A DNA stretch of 26,923 nucleotides from Bacteroidia bacterium. Its GTDB lineage: Bacteria > Bacteroidota > Bacteroidia > Bacteroidales > VadinHA17. The notes under the pieces were generated by a model. That model was not told the DNA's origin, did no database searches, and saw only the letters and a list, made by a program, of their open reading frames with translations. Every line of letters begins with the position of its first letter. The first letter of the stretch is position 1. The translations under genes and the position numbers were made by a program. Of this stretch, positions 14,870 to 23,639 are shown piece by piece. Location: contig JAPLEC010000306.1 of NCBI GenBank assembly GCA_026391515.1, forward strand, positions 1-26,923, written 5' to 3'.

Positions 14870-16501
14870 TTATTTAACCGTTTCAGTTTTTAAATCAGTC
14901 CTGTCGATGATTTTATAGACCGGATATGGATAATATCCCATACCCCATTGAGGTACGAGGTAGCGATCGAGGTAATTCCATGTCATTAATCCGTCATTCG
15001 ACTGTGGTTCAAGAAGATAGGCAGCAAGGTTTGCAAGCGGTTGTGCAGTTCTTACTACAAGTGTCCCGACAGGAAAATCAACCGTCTCTTTATGAGTTGT
15101 GCCTTTAATAGTATTGGTATAATGACCCTGATTCAATCGTGAAGCTCCTTTCAGTTCAGTTATTTCAAACCTTTCGATCTCTATCAATGATTCAACCGTC
15201 AATTTTTCGACTCTGATTCCATGTGTTTTTAATAATCCGGTGACATCAAAGTCATTTACAGTTATCAGATATGCAAAGGGAAACCTGACATTTTTAGTTG
15301 GATAATAATCAATAAAATATGGAACCGTCACATTCTTCTGGCGATCGGTTTGCCTGAATGGTGGATAAACATTTGCTTCGGTTGACCGTTCGACCTCATA
15401 CGTTTTGATAGTTACTTTTTCAGGAAGCGGCCTCACCTTATATTCAATTGCAAATGAATCTGTTACAGAAGGGTTCATTCCCCGCTGGACCGTTCTGGCA
15501 TCCACCTCCTGAAGCATTTTCTTAATTTCATTTTTGTGTACCGAAGCATAATCTGTAAGTGATTTAATTAAGTAGTAACAGCCCCAGACGCGCGATTTAA
15601 AATCGGCATGAACGTAATTCTCATTCAGAATTCCCAGCCTGTTCCGCAGACCATAATAGTTGCTCATAAATCTGGGCTCTGCTGCATCGTAAAACCAGCC
15701 GTTTTCCGGATTCATCATATTATTAAACTCACCGTAGTAGCAGTTTTCTATTTTATATTTTTCAAGAAGTGTACTTGACATCTCCGGAATCATTTTGTCA
15801 CGCATATACCGGATTAGCGAGTTATCGCCGTTAGGATTCACCATCCATGTAAATGTAACAGGTTCAACATGATATGATCCATCTGTAGTATGGCAATCCA
15901 TAAACACTGCGGGGTCCCATGTATTAAAGACCTTTGTTAAAATTCCTCTCACTTCAGGTGATTCTGCTTTCATGCCATCCCTGTTCAGATCCAGAAATTG
16001 TCCATTATGCCTCACTCCTACTCCATTAACAGGGCCATTCTGGTTAGTTCTGTTCTGCGGATCAATTTTTTCATTTCCGTCAGGATTGAAGTTTGGACAT
16101 ATCAACAATATAACATCCCTTAGAATTTGCGGATCCTTTTCAGAAAGCAGATCTCTTACAAACATTAAACAGGCTTCCTTTCCTTCAACTTCACCCGCAT
16201 GAATATTTGCCTGGATATAAATGACAATACGGTTGTCGCTTGCAAGTTGTGCCGGCGATTTTGGAAGAGGTTTACCAATTATCAGCAGAGGAACACTTCT
16301 TCCTTCAGCTGACTGAGCAATTGTTTCAACCCTTATCAGCTTTGATGTTTTCTTCAACTGATCAATGAAGTTCATAACATCTTTGTAATCAGATGTCGAT
16401 TTGAAATCAGAGCTTTCAGCTTTTGTCTGGAGCTTAATCTGGCTGAATGCAAAAGAACCTGAATAAAAAATGAGGATACTGATTATCAGTAATTTTTTCA
16501 T
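14870..16501 (-). CDS. M14-family zinc metallocarboxypeptidase, secreted
   Basis: The 543-aa protein carries a signal peptide (MKKLLIISILIFYSG, cleavage about residue 20). The M14 peptidase domain shows the zinc-binding HAGEVEG (His101, Glu104) and the third ligand His204 in MDCHTTDGSYH. Substrate-pocket elements PNFNPDG (136-142) and LDLNRDGMK (170-178) follow, and the probable catalytic Glu293 lies in GILNENYVHAD. The peptidase domain ends near residue 320. The rest is a C-terminal region of about 220 residues with beta-rich segments, seen in many Bacteroidota M14 proteins. It would remove C-terminal residues from peptides or act on peptidoglycan-derived peptides in the periplasm or outside the cell; the specificity pocket cannot be read with confidence. 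It is a single gene facing the galactanase gene. Confidence 0.9.
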   Translation of the reverse strand: MKKLLIISILIFYSGSFAFSQIKLQTKAESSDFKSTSDYKDVMNFIDQLKKTSKLIRVETIAQSAEGRSVPLLIIGKPLPKSPAQLASDNRIVIYIQANIHAGEVEGKEACLMFVRDLLSEKDPQILRDVILLICPNFNPDGNEKIDPQNRTNQNGPVNGVGVRHNGQFLDLNRDGMKAESPEVRGILTKVFNTWDPAVFMDCHTTDGSYHVEPVTFTWMVNPNGDNSLIRYMRDKMIPEMSSTLLEKYKIENCYYGEFNNMMNPENGWFYDAAEPRFMSNYYGLRNRLGILNENYVHADFKSRVWGCYYLIKSLTDYASVHKNEIKKMLQEVDARTVQRGMNPSVTDSFAIEYKVRPLPEKVTIKTYEVERSTEANVYPPFRQTDRQKNVTVPYFIDYYPTKNVRFPFAYLITVNDFDVTGLLKTHGIRVEKLTVESLIEIERFEITELKGASRLNQGHYTNTIKGTTHKETVDFPVGTLVVRTAQPLANLAAYLLEPQSNDGLMTWNYLDRYLVPQWGMGYYPYPVYKIIDRTDLKTETVK

Positions 16502-16637
16502 TATCGGGAATAGTAAATATTTAGCAGATAAAAGTAGAAATATTTTCAGGTAACAAATAATAGTCAGGAATAATTACACCTTAAATTCTTTTTGAGAGAA
16601 CTTGAGTGTTAATTTAAAAAAATGAAAATCACTTTTT

Positions 16638-16669
16638 TTTGGCTATGTAAATAATAATACGTAATTTAG
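16638..16669 (+). promoter_or_regulatory. Bacteroidota-type promoter of the cold-shock gene
   Basis: A -33 TTTG (16638-16641) is followed after 20 bases by TAATTTAG (16662-16669), one mismatch from the TAnnTTTG -7 consensus. Transcription would start near 16675, leaving a 5' untranslated region of roughly 20 bases, much shorter than the long cold-shock leader of E. coli cspA. Confidence 0.55.
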
Positions 16670-16696
16670 CGGCCTAAATTTTAAAAACAGAATACA

Positions 16697-16888
16697 ATGA
16701 ACAAAGGAACAGTAAAATTTTTTAATGTATCAAAAGGATTCGGATTCATTAAAGACGCAGATTCAGAAAATGAATATTTTGTACACGTTTCTGGTCTGAT
16801 CGACAAAATCAAAGAAAATGATGAAGTAACATTTGAACTTGCCGAAGGTCAAAAAGGACTTAATGCAGTAAACGTGAAACTTGCTTAA
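16697..16888 (+). CDS. Cold-shock-domain protein (CspA family)
   Basis: This 63-aa single cold-shock domain begins GTVKFFNVSKGFGFIK, with RNP1 motif KGFGFI (residues 13-18) and RNP2 YFVHVS (27-32), and ends in the usual AVNVKLA strand. It binds single-stranded RNA/DNA as an RNA chaperone in the cytoplasm. It is a few residues shorter than the classic 70-aa form but has all five strands. A good promoter lies 28 bases upstream and a strong intrinsic terminator 22 bases downstream, so it is monocistronic. It converges on a 34-aa Lys/Ala-rich protein gene that uses the same terminator. Confidence 0.96.
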   Translation: MNKGTVKFFNVSKGFGFIKDADSENEYFVHVSGLIDKIKENDEVTFELAEGQKGLNAVNVKLA

Positions 16889-16905
16889 TTTACTATACTA
16901 GAGAC

Positions 16906-16936
16906 AAAAAGGCCGTCATAATCAGACGGCCTTTTT
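16906..16936. terminator. Strong bidirectional rho-independent terminator
   Basis: GGCCGTC (16911-16917) pairs perfectly with GACGGCC (16925-16931) around a seven-base loop. The flanking AAAAA (16906-16910) and TTTTT (16932-16936) extend the stem and give a U-run on both strands. It serves the cold-shock gene on plus and the 34-aa gene on minus. Confidence 0.92.
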
Positions 16937-16963
16937 ATTTTGCGCAAAATTCAAACTGGCTGC

Positions 16964-17068
16964 TTATTTAGCGGCTTTTTTTGCTTTTTTTGCAGCACGT
17001 TTTTCTTTCAGGCTTTTTGTAGCCTGCTTTTTGACTTTTGTCTGCTGTTTTGCTTTTTCGTGTGACAT
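16964..17068 (-). CDS. Small Lys/Ala-rich basic protein, 34 aa
   Basis: Reading the complement from 17068 gives a 34-codon frame beginning MSHEKAKQQTKVKK, continuing QATKSLKEKRAAKKAKKAAK and ending in TAA. It has about 14 lysines and one or two arginines, no hydrophobic core and strong helix propensity, so it is very basic. Three things support a real gene. A TAAATTTG sequence (complement of 17097-17104), a perfect -7 match, lies about 28 bases upstream of the start. The strong A/T-flanked terminator at 16906-16936 follows the stop. And the frame is pure Lys/Ala/Glu/Gln rather than random. I do not know the family. Composition suggests nucleic-acid or ribosome binding, like histone-tail-like or ribosome-associated small proteins, which is inference. 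It is too short for most gene callers. Confidence 0.7.
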   Translation of the reverse strand: MSHEKAKQQTKVKKQATKSLKEKRAAKKAKKAAK

Positions 17069-17530
17069 GACATTACAGTTTTTGATTCAACGCTACCAAA
17101 TTTAAAACAATTCACTTTAACATACATTAAAGTTTTTAACAGATGAACCATCATCTATACAGCTCCTCCACTTTTTTTAAAACCATAAAATTTATTTTTC
17201 CGCATCTGTTTTCAAAACAAGTTGCAGACAAGTTCACTGGTGCATCTTTTCTTTAATTTAGTCTCATACAAAATTCGATTTTCAAGGTTATTTAACCCGA
17301 AATATTTTCTCATTGAACTTGTTAATAACTTTTCAGCTAAATATTTTTTCCACTGAACTGCAATAATGGTTTATAACTTTTCTCCTTATTTATTGGCAAT
17401 TATTAATTTAATTGATGTATTTTGCATAAAATTGAAAGAAAAAGAATATTATTACAATTGAATTTTAAAAAATGAACTTGCAAAGATCCATATCATGTTT
17501 ACTATCAATCAGTAGGTTTATTGGAAAAAA
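17069..17530. other. Long AT-rich intergenic region upstream of the gltB leader
   Basis: No coding frame is convincing here. It holds a small AT-rich hairpin, ACTTTAA (17114-17120) with TTAAAGT (17127-17133), and an imperfect direct repeat of about 20 bases: AAATATTTTCTCATTGAACT at 17300-17319 and a close copy at 17339-17359. There is also a weak promoter candidate, ATTG at 17431-17434 with TACAATTG at 17453-17460 (spacer 18), that would start a transcript of about 145 bases ahead of the gltB ATG. The length suggests a regulated promoter for gltB. Confidence 0.4.
17097..17104 (-). promoter_or_regulatory. -7 promoter element of the 34-aa protein gene
   Basis: The complement reads TAAATTTG, an exact TAnnTTTG match, ending 28 bases before the start codon at 17068. 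The -33 region has only a partial match (around the complement of 17125-17129). Confidence 0.45.
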
Positions 17531-17532
17531 CT

Positions 17533-17608
17533 GAGAATGGTAAATGATAATTGGATTCGGATTAGGGGTGACCGTTCTCTTAAAAACAGAGAACGGTTTT
17601 TTTTATAA
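17533..17608 (+). promoter_or_regulatory. Putative transcription attenuator in the gltB leader
   Basis: Three segments form two exclusive structures. The antiterminator pairs GAGAATGGT (17533-17541) with ACCGTTCTC (17571-17579), nine pairs including one G-U. The terminator pairs ACCGTTCTCT (17571-17580) with AGAGAACGGT (17588-17597), ten perfect pairs followed by eight Ts. Two short frames start in or beside the first segment: ATG 17537, 23 codons, TAA at 17606-17608 directly abutting the gltB ATG; and ATG 17544, 22 codons, whose TGA at 17610-17612 overlaps that ATG. Ribosome occupancy or a bound factor at 17533-17541 would favour termination. The pairing is seen in the sequence; the regulatory function is inferred. 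Confidence 0.6.
17571..17604 (+). terminator. Intrinsic terminator immediately upstream of gltB
   Basis: A perfect 10-bp stem (17571-17580 with 17588-17597), seven-base loop and eight-T tail (17597-17604) end four to five bases before the gltB start at 17609. No room remains for a gltB promoter between hairpin and start codon, so the gene must be reached by readthrough, which points to attenuation rather than the end of an upstream gene. Confidence 0.85.
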
Positions 17609-20600
17609 ATGAGAGCATTAGAAAAAATAGAACAATTAATGAAATACGAACGTCCATTCAGCCAGGGATTGTACAGGAAGGAATTTGAGCATGAGAACTG
17701 TGGGATCGGTTTTGTCGCCCATATAAAAGGAAAAAAATCTCATTCAATAATCAACCAGGGGCTTGACATACTTAGAAACATGACTCACAGGGGTGCAGAA
17801 GGGGCCGACAGTAAGACCGGAGACGGAGCCGGTGTGATGATCCAGATTCCACGCGACTTTTATCTTATACAGGGCTACGCTCTTCCGCCTGAAGGTCAGT
17901 TCGGAACCGGTCTGATATTCCTTCCTCAGGATAATTCAGATTCTGCAAAATGCATGGATGTTTTGCTCAGTATTATTAAAGAGGAAAAAGTAAATATTAT
18001 TGGCTTTAGGGAAGTTCCCCGGAATAATTCAGTCCTTGGAGATCTATCGCGAGCAGCTGAACCTTATATAAAACAGATCTTGTTAGACGCTGATATTCAA
18101 CAGGATATCCTCGAACGCAAATTATATATAATAAGAAAACGTACAGAAACAGCTATCTGTAATTCCGACATTAAACAAAAAAGCTTCTTTTATATTCCCA
18201 GCCTTTCAACAAAAGTGCTTGTTTACAAAGGAATGCTTACATCAGTTCAGCTTGGAGAGTACTATAATGACCTGACCGATGAACGTCTTCAGAGCGCTAT
18301 AGCTCTTGTTCATTCACGGTTCAGTACAAATACTTTTCCGAGCTGGGATCTTGCTCAGCCTTTCAGGATGCTGGGACATAACGGAGAAATAAATACAATC
18401 AGGGGAAACAGGCTGTGGATGGAAGCCAGGGAGTCTATTCTGAAATCAGAAAAGCTTGGAGATCTGTCAAAACTTTACCCGATAATTGAACCAGGTAAAA
18501 GTGATTCGGCTTCTCTCGACAACGTTCTGGAATTCCTGGTAATGAGCGGCAAATCGCTACCTTATGCTATGTCGATACTCATCCCGGAATCAATAAATGC
18601 AAAAAATCCGATTTCCCCTGAACTTCGCGATTTCTATCATTACCATTCAACATTCATGGAGCCATGGGACGGACCGGCTTCTCTTATTTTTTCCGATGGA
18701 AGATATATAGGCGGGATGCTTGACAGGAACGGGCTTCGTCCATCAAGGTTTGTTATCACAACAAACGACCTTATCGTTATGGGATCGGAAACAGGTGTCC
18801 AGAGGTTTGCTCCTGAAGAAATAAGTGAAAAAGGAAGACTGAAACCCGGTAAAATGCTGCTGGTAGATACGCAGGAAGGAAAAATAATTTTTGATAATGA
18901 GCTGAAAGCTGCTCTTGCAAATGAGTTTCCATACGGAGAATGGATAAAGCAAAATATGGTCAACCTTGAAGAAATCGAGACTGGGCAGGTTATTTCGCCT
19001 GAACTGGGTCCATGCTATAAAAAATATATCACTTCTTTCAATTATTCGATGGAAGACATTGAAAGAATAATTAAGGAGATGGCTGACACAGGAAAAGAGC
19101 CAATCGGTTCAATGGGCAATGATGTTCCTCTGGCGGTTCTCTCAAGAAAGCCATATCGCCTCTTTAATTACTTCAAGCAGCTATTTGCACAGGTTACAAA
19201 TCCTCCAATCGATCCGATCAGGGAGGAAATTGTAATGACTCTTTCGGGTTATCTCGGATCACTTCAGCAGAATCTTCTGGAAACCTCACCTGATCATGTC
19301 AAGATGGTGCGTTTCAGAAATCCTGTCATAAGCAATACTTATTTCCAGGTTGTAAAAAATCTGCGTTACAAAGGATTTTCAGCAGCCAGCCTTCCAATGC
19401 TGTTCGATGCGTTAAAAGGTGCTGAAGGATTGCAAAACGCTGTAGATAAGCTATGTACGGATGCAGAAAAAGCGGTGGATGAAGGGAAGAATTACATAAT
19501 CCTTTCCGACAGAGGGATAGATCAGAATGTCGCTCCTGTTCCTTCATTGCTGGCTGTTTCAGCTGTCCATCATCACCTTATCGAGAAGCGCAAGCGCATG
19601 CAGATTGATATTGTAGTTGAGAGCGCTGAACCCCGGGAGGTGATGCACTTTGCTCTTCTGTTCGGATACGGAGCAAGTATAATTAATCCTTATATGAGCT
19701 TTGCTGTAATCGACAAACTTGTTAAAGATAAAGCTATCCAGCTCGATTATCAGAAAGCTGAATCAAACTATATCAACTCCATCAACAAGGGTATTTTGAA
19801 GATTATGTCGAAAATGGGTATAAGCACTCTGAGAAGCTACAGGTCAGCACATTTATTTGAAGCAGTCGGAATTCATCCTGATGTGATAAATAAATATTTT
19901 GCCGGTACAATTACGCGGATTGGAGGTATTGGTATGAGAGAGATCGCTGAAGAAGTTCTTATACCTCACAGAAAAGCATTTGTTGAAGAACAGCAGCCTG
20001 AGATACTAACCGAAGGAGTCTATTCCTTCAGAAAACATGGGGAACATCATGCATGGAACCCTGAAACAATTTCTCTGCTCCGATGGAGTACGAGAACAAA
20101 TGACCGTGATAAGTTCAGGGAATTCAGCAGGTTAGTCAATTCCGATACAGCCCGTCCGGGATTCATCAGAGGATTGCTGAGAATAAAAAAGAATCCGATT
20201 CCCATTGATGAAGTGGAACCCGTTGAAACGATAATGAAAAGATTTGTTACCGGCGCAATGTCATATGGATCCATCAGCCGTGAAGCTCATGAAACACTGG
20301 CAATTGCAATGAATCGTATTGGAGGTAGAAGCAATACCGGGGAAGGCGGAGAAGATCCGGCAAGGTTCAAAATAAGGGAAGACGGGATAAGTACAAGAAG
20401 TGCAATAAAGCAGGTTGCCAGCGGCCGTTTTGGTGTGACAACAGAATATCTTGTTAATGCAGATGAAATACAGATTAAAATAGCCCAGGGAGCAAAGCCC
20501 GGCGAGGGAGGTCAGCTGCCGGGTCACAAGGTTGATGAGATTATTGCTAAGACGAGATATTCAATACCAGGTATCACTCTTATATCTCCTCCCCCGCATC

Positions 20601-22159
20601 ACGATATTTATTCAATCGAAGATCTTTCTCAGCTTATATTCGATCTGAAAAACGTAAATCCGCGAGCGAGGGTCAGTGTGAAACTTGTTTCAGAAAGCGG
20701 TGTGGGAACAATTGCAGCAGGCGTTACCAAAGCAGGTGCTGACCTGATAACCATCAGCGGCTACGAGGGCGGCACCGGTGCAAGTCCTTCATCTTCAATA
20801 AAACACGCAGGACTGCCTCTCGAGCTGGGACTTGCCGAAACACAACAAACTCTTGTAATGAATAATCTTCGTCGTAAGGTTATGCTCCAGGCCGATGGTC
20901 AGCTGAAAACCGGCTGGGATGTCATTATGACTGCCCTGATGGGTGCCGAAGAATTTGGATTCTCAACATGCGCACTTGTTGTACTTGGATGCGTGATGAT
21001 GCGAAAATGCCATCTGAATACCTGTCCGGTCGGTATTGCTACACAAAACCCTGAGCTCAGAAAGAGATTCATGGGTAAAGCTGAATATCTTGTGAACTTC
21101 TTTCATTTCCTGGCAGAGGATGTAAGAGAATATCTTGCCGAACTTGGATTCAGAAGCCTTGACGAGATAATCGGACGGTTTGATCTGCTGGAACGCGATC
21201 CTGAAGTCGATCACTGGAAAACCACGAACCTCGACCTGACAGGTTTTTTGACTCTTTCTCCCGAATCAAAAGAAAATGCAATGCATTGCATTGAAAAACA
21301 GGAAAATAAGACCGGAAATGTTCTTGACCTGGAATTGATTACAGAAGCAGACAAAGCTTTTACTGAAAAACAGCAGGTCGAAATACACAGACCAATAAAG
21401 AATACTGACAGAGCTACAGGGACCATGCTTTCAGGAAGGATTGCAACAATGTATGGATCAGAAGGATTGCCTGATGGAACAATAAAATGCAGATTCAAAG
21501 GATCGGCAGGACAGAGCTTCGGAGCATTCCTTTCACCCGGAGTTGAGCTTTATCTTGAAGGAGATTCAAATGACTATCTTGGAAAAGGATTGTCGGGAGG
21601 AAGAATCATTGTTGTACCTCCTTCTGGTTCAACCTTTGAACCCGACAAGAATATAATTATAGGTAATACAGTTCTTTATGGTGCTACTAGAGGTGAAGTT
21701 TTCATTTCAGGTGTCGCTGGTGAAAGATTTGCTGTTCGGAACAGCGGTGCTGTTGCCGTTGTGGAAGGCGTTGGCAACCATTGTTGCGAATATATGACCG
21801 GAGGACGGGTCGTCGTTCTTGGCAAAACAGGAAACAATTTTGCTGCAGGCATGAGCGGAGGTACTGCTTATGTCTTAAACGAATTCGGGAATTTCGATTA
21901 TTACTGCAATATGGGGATGGTCGGACTGTCGCTTGTTGAGGATGTAAATGATCTGACAGAGCTTTCAGAGCTTATCGCACGTCATTATCAATTTACAAAA
22001 AGCAAAAAGGCAAAAATGATTATTGATGATCCTGATAAGTATTTTCCAATGTTCATAAAGGTTATTCCTTATGATTATAAAAAGGTGCTGGAGGAGAAGA
22101 AGCTTGAAGAGCTCAGGGAAAAAATTGCCGGTGTGGAAATGGATGTGGAGTTTGGTTAA
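17609..22159 (+). CDS. gltB: Glutamate synthase large (alpha) subunit
   Basis: This 1516-aa, full-length subunit uses glutamine, 2-oxoglutarate and electrons from GltD to make two glutamates in the cytoplasm. Domains in order: a short propeptide of 30 residues cleaved before Cys31 in HENCGIGF, the nucleophile of the class-II glutaminase (about 31-430); a central domain (about 480-780); and an FMN-binding synthase barrel (about 830-1200). The barrel includes GRSNTGEGGEDP and the [3Fe-4S] cysteines 1128, 1134 and 1139 in GCVMMRKCHLNTCPVG. A C-terminal GXGXG beta-helix (about 1260-1480, with GLSGGRI and MTGGRVVVLG) completes it. An alternative ATG at 17642 would shorten the propeptide to 19 residues, and both are plausible. 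The gene is preceded by an attenuator-like leader and followed after 45 bases by gltD. Confidence 0.97.
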   Translation: MRALEKIEQLMKYERPFSQGLYRKEFEHENCGIGFVAHIKGKKSHSIINQGLDILRNMTHRGAEGADSKTGDGAGVMIQIPRDFYLIQGYALPPEGQFGTGLIFLPQDNSDSAKCMDVLLSIIKEEKVNIIGFREVPRNNSVLGDLSRAAEPYIKQILLDADIQQDILERKLYIIRKRTETAICNSDIKQKSFFYIPSLSTKVLVYKGMLTSVQLGEYYNDLTDERLQSAIALVHSRFSTNTFPSWDLAQPFRMLGHNGEINTIRGNRLWMEARESILKSEKLGDLSKLYPIIEPGKSDSASLDNVLEFLVMSGKSLPYAMSILIPESINAKNPISPELRDFYHYHSTFMEPWDGPASLIFSDGRYIGGMLDRNGLRPSRFVITTNDLIVMGSETGVQRFAPEEISEKGRLKPGKMLLVDTQEGKIIFDNELKAALANEFPYGEWIKQNMVNLEEIETGQVISPELGPCYKKYITSFNYSMEDIERIIKEMADTGKEPIGSMGNDVPLAVLSRKPYRLFNYFKQLFAQVTNPPIDPIREEIVMTLSGYLGSLQQNLLETSPDHVKMVRFRNPVISNTYFQVVKNLRYKGFSAASLPMLFDALKGAEGLQNAVDKLCTDAEKAVDEGKNYIILSDRGIDQNVAPVPSLLAVSAVHHHLIEKRKRMQIDIVVESAEPREVMHFALLFGYGASIINPYMSFAVIDKLVKDKAIQLDYQKAESNYINSINKGILKIMSKMGISTLRSYRSAHLFEAVGIHPDVINKYFAGTITRIGGIGMREIAEEVLIPHRKAFVEEQQPEILTEGVYSFRKHGEHHAWNPETISLLRWSTRTNDRDKFREFSRLVNSDTARPGFIRGLLRIKKNPIPIDEVEPVETIMKRFVTGAMSYGSISREAHETLAIAMNRIGGRSNTGEGGEDPARFKIREDGISTRSAIKQVASGRFGVTTEYLVNADEIQIKIAQGAKPGEGGQLPGHKVDEIIAKTRYSIPGITLISPPPHHDIYSIEDLSQLIFDLKNVNPRARVSVKLVSESGVGTIAAGVTKAGADLITISGYEGGTGASPSSSIKHAGLPLELGLAETQQTLVMNNLRRKVMLQADGQLKTGWDVIMTALMGAEEFGFSTCALVVLGCVMMRKCHLNTCPVGIATQNPELRKRFMGKAEYLVNFFHFLAEDVREYLAELGFRSLDEIIGRFDLLERDPEVDHWKTTNLDLTGFLTLSPESKENAMHCIEKQENKTGNVLDLELITEADKAFTEKQQVEIHRPIKNTDRATGTMLSGRIATMYGSEGLPDGTIKCRFKGSAGQSFGAFLSPGVELYLEGDSNDYLGKGLSGGRIIVVPPSGSTFEPDKNIIIGNTVLYGATRGEVFISGVAGERFAVRNSGAVAVVEGVGNHCCEYMTGGRVVVLGKTGNNFAAGMSGGTAYVLNEFGNFDYYCNMGMVGLSLVEDVNDLTELSELIARHYQFTKSKKAKMIIDDPDKYFPMFIKVIPYDYKKVLEEKKLEELREKIAGVEMDVEFG

Positions 22160-22204
22160 GATAATAATTTAAAATAATTGGAATAAATTAGTAATCAGAT
22201 AATT

Positions 22205-23635
22205 ATGGGTGATACGACAGGATTTTTAAAGGTAAAGAGGAAAGAAGCCGGGAACAGACCACTGCATGAAAGGATTTGCGACTTCAGCGAGGTGGAACAG
22301 GTCCTGAACAGCGAAGACAGGATGCTCCAGGCTTCAAGATGCATGGATTGCGGGATACCTTTTTGTCACTGGAGCTGCCCTGTCGATAATCTGATTCCTG
22401 AATGGAACGACCTTCTCTTTAAAGGAGAGTGGAGGGCAGCTTATGAAAGGCTTAGTGCAACAAACAATTTCCCTGAATTCACCGGCAGGATCTGTCCGGC
22501 CATCTGTGAACATGCCTGTGTTTTGAATATTGGCCAGGAGGCAGTCACCATACGGGAAAATGAAGTTGCTATTACCGAAAAAGCATTTGCCGAAGGGTAT
22601 ATAAAACCATCTCCGCCAAAAAAACGTACCAACAAAAATGTCGCAGTAATAGGCAGCGGCCCGGCAGGAATGGCTGCATCCGATCTGCTCAACAAAGCAG
22701 GTCATAATGTCACCCTTTTTGAAAAGGATGAAAAGGCCGGTGGATTGCTTAGGTTTGGCATCCCTGATTTTAAACTGAGCAAGGCAATTATAGACCGGCG
22801 ACTTGATTTGATGGTAAAAGAAGGATTGGTAATCCGTACCGGTTCGCATATTGGCAAGAATATATCTGCACAGGAGATCCTGGGTAATTTCGATGCAATC
22901 TGTATTGCTATCGGTGCAGGTCACCCACTTGGTTTGCCTGTTGAAGGAAGTGAATTCGATGGGATACATTATGCAATGGATTTCCTTTCATCCCAAAACA
23001 GAGTTAATGCCGGAATCTTATCAGCAAATGATAATCAAATAGTTGCAGAAGGAAAGAGAGTGCTTGTAATTGGTGGAGGCGATACCGGATCTGATTGTGT
23101 CGGAACAGCAATCAGGCAGAAAGCAGCAAGCGTTACACAGATTGAGATACTGCCAAAACCTCCATTAGTAAGGACACCGGATAACCCATGGCCTTATTAT
23201 AGTAAAATGCTTAAGACATCTACTTCGCATGAAGAGGGATGTGAAAGGTTATGGAATCTTTCAACATTAAGATTCGTTGGTGATGGACGAATAACCAGAG
23301 GAGCAGAAGTTGAAGAGGTAGTATGGGAATCATCTGACGATAAATATTTAATGAAGCCAGTACCTGGAACTCGCAGAGTAATTGAAACAGATCTGGTCCT
23401 TCTTGCCCTGGGATTTGGGCATCCGGTGCTTGAGGGATTACTAACTGAACTGGGTATGGAGCTTGATCACAGGAAGAACATTAAAGTTAATAGCTCCCTG
23501 GTTACTAACCTTCCAAAAGTATTTGCTGCGGGTGATACTGTGAACGGAGCAAGCCTGGTTGTAAATGCAATCGCCTCCGGCAGAAGAGCTGCGAAGGAAA
23601 TCGACAGGTATTTAAGAAATGTCAGTGCTGAATAA
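22205..23635 (+). CDS. gltD: Glutamate synthase small (beta) subunit, NAD(P)H-dependent
   Basis: The 476-aa flavoprotein passes electrons from NAD(P)H through FAD and iron-sulfur clusters to GltB. The N-terminal cluster region has Cys46, Cys49, Cys54 and Cys58 in RCMDCGIPFCHWSC, and Cys97, Cys101 and Cys105 in GRICPAICEHACVL. The FAD-binding motif is AVIGSGPAGMAASD (147-160), the NAD(P)H-binding motif LVIGGGDTGSD (287-297), and the terminal FAD motif AAGDTVNGASLV lies near residue 440. Length and motifs are normal for the family. It lies 45 bases after gltB with no terminator between, so the two form one operon under the leader at 17533-17608. A REP-like palindrome five bases after its stop may end the transcript. 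Confidence 0.97.
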   Translation: MGDTTGFLKVKRKEAGNRPLHERICDFSEVEQVLNSEDRMLQASRCMDCGIPFCHWSCPVDNLIPEWNDLLFKGEWRAAYERLSATNNFPEFTGRICPAICEHACVLNIGQEAVTIRENEVAITEKAFAEGYIKPSPPKKRTNKNVAVIGSGPAGMAASDLLNKAGHNVTLFEKDEKAGGLLRFGIPDFKLSKAIIDRRLDLMVKEGLVIRTGSHIGKNISAQEILGNFDAICIAIGAGHPLGLPVEGSEFDGIHYAMDFLSSQNRVNAGILSANDNQIVAEGKRVLVIGGGDTGSDCVGTAIRQKAASVTQIEILPKPPLVRTPDNPWPYYSKMLKTSTSHEEGCERLWNLSTLRFVGDGRITRGAEVEEVVWESSDDKYLMKPVPGTRRVIETDLVLLALGFGHPVLEGLLTELGMELDHRKNIKVNSSLVTNLPKVFAAGDTVNGASLVVNAIASGRRAAKEIDRYLRNVSAE

Positions 23636-23639
23636 TAAA

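Noticed and set aside
7242..16973. Minus-strand frame at 6973-7242 overlapping the GlsB-type gene
   Set aside because: It lies in another frame over the clearly conserved GlsB/YeaQ protein and lacks any family features. The coordinates of interest are 6973-7242.
17393..17408. Possible sigma-54 promoter starting TTGGCA upstream of gltB
   Set aside because: There is no GC doublet at the -12 position with the right spacing.
17537..17612. Two overlapping short frames in the gltB leader as genuine genes
   Set aside because: They are reported as part of the leader structure; coding is unproven because the stops near the ATG could simply reflect AT-rich sequence.
22334..22969. 211-codon minus-strand open frame within gltD
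   Set aside because: It is the reverse-strand shadow of a well-conserved gene; composition is Cys/Phe/Ser-rich as expected for an antisense frame.
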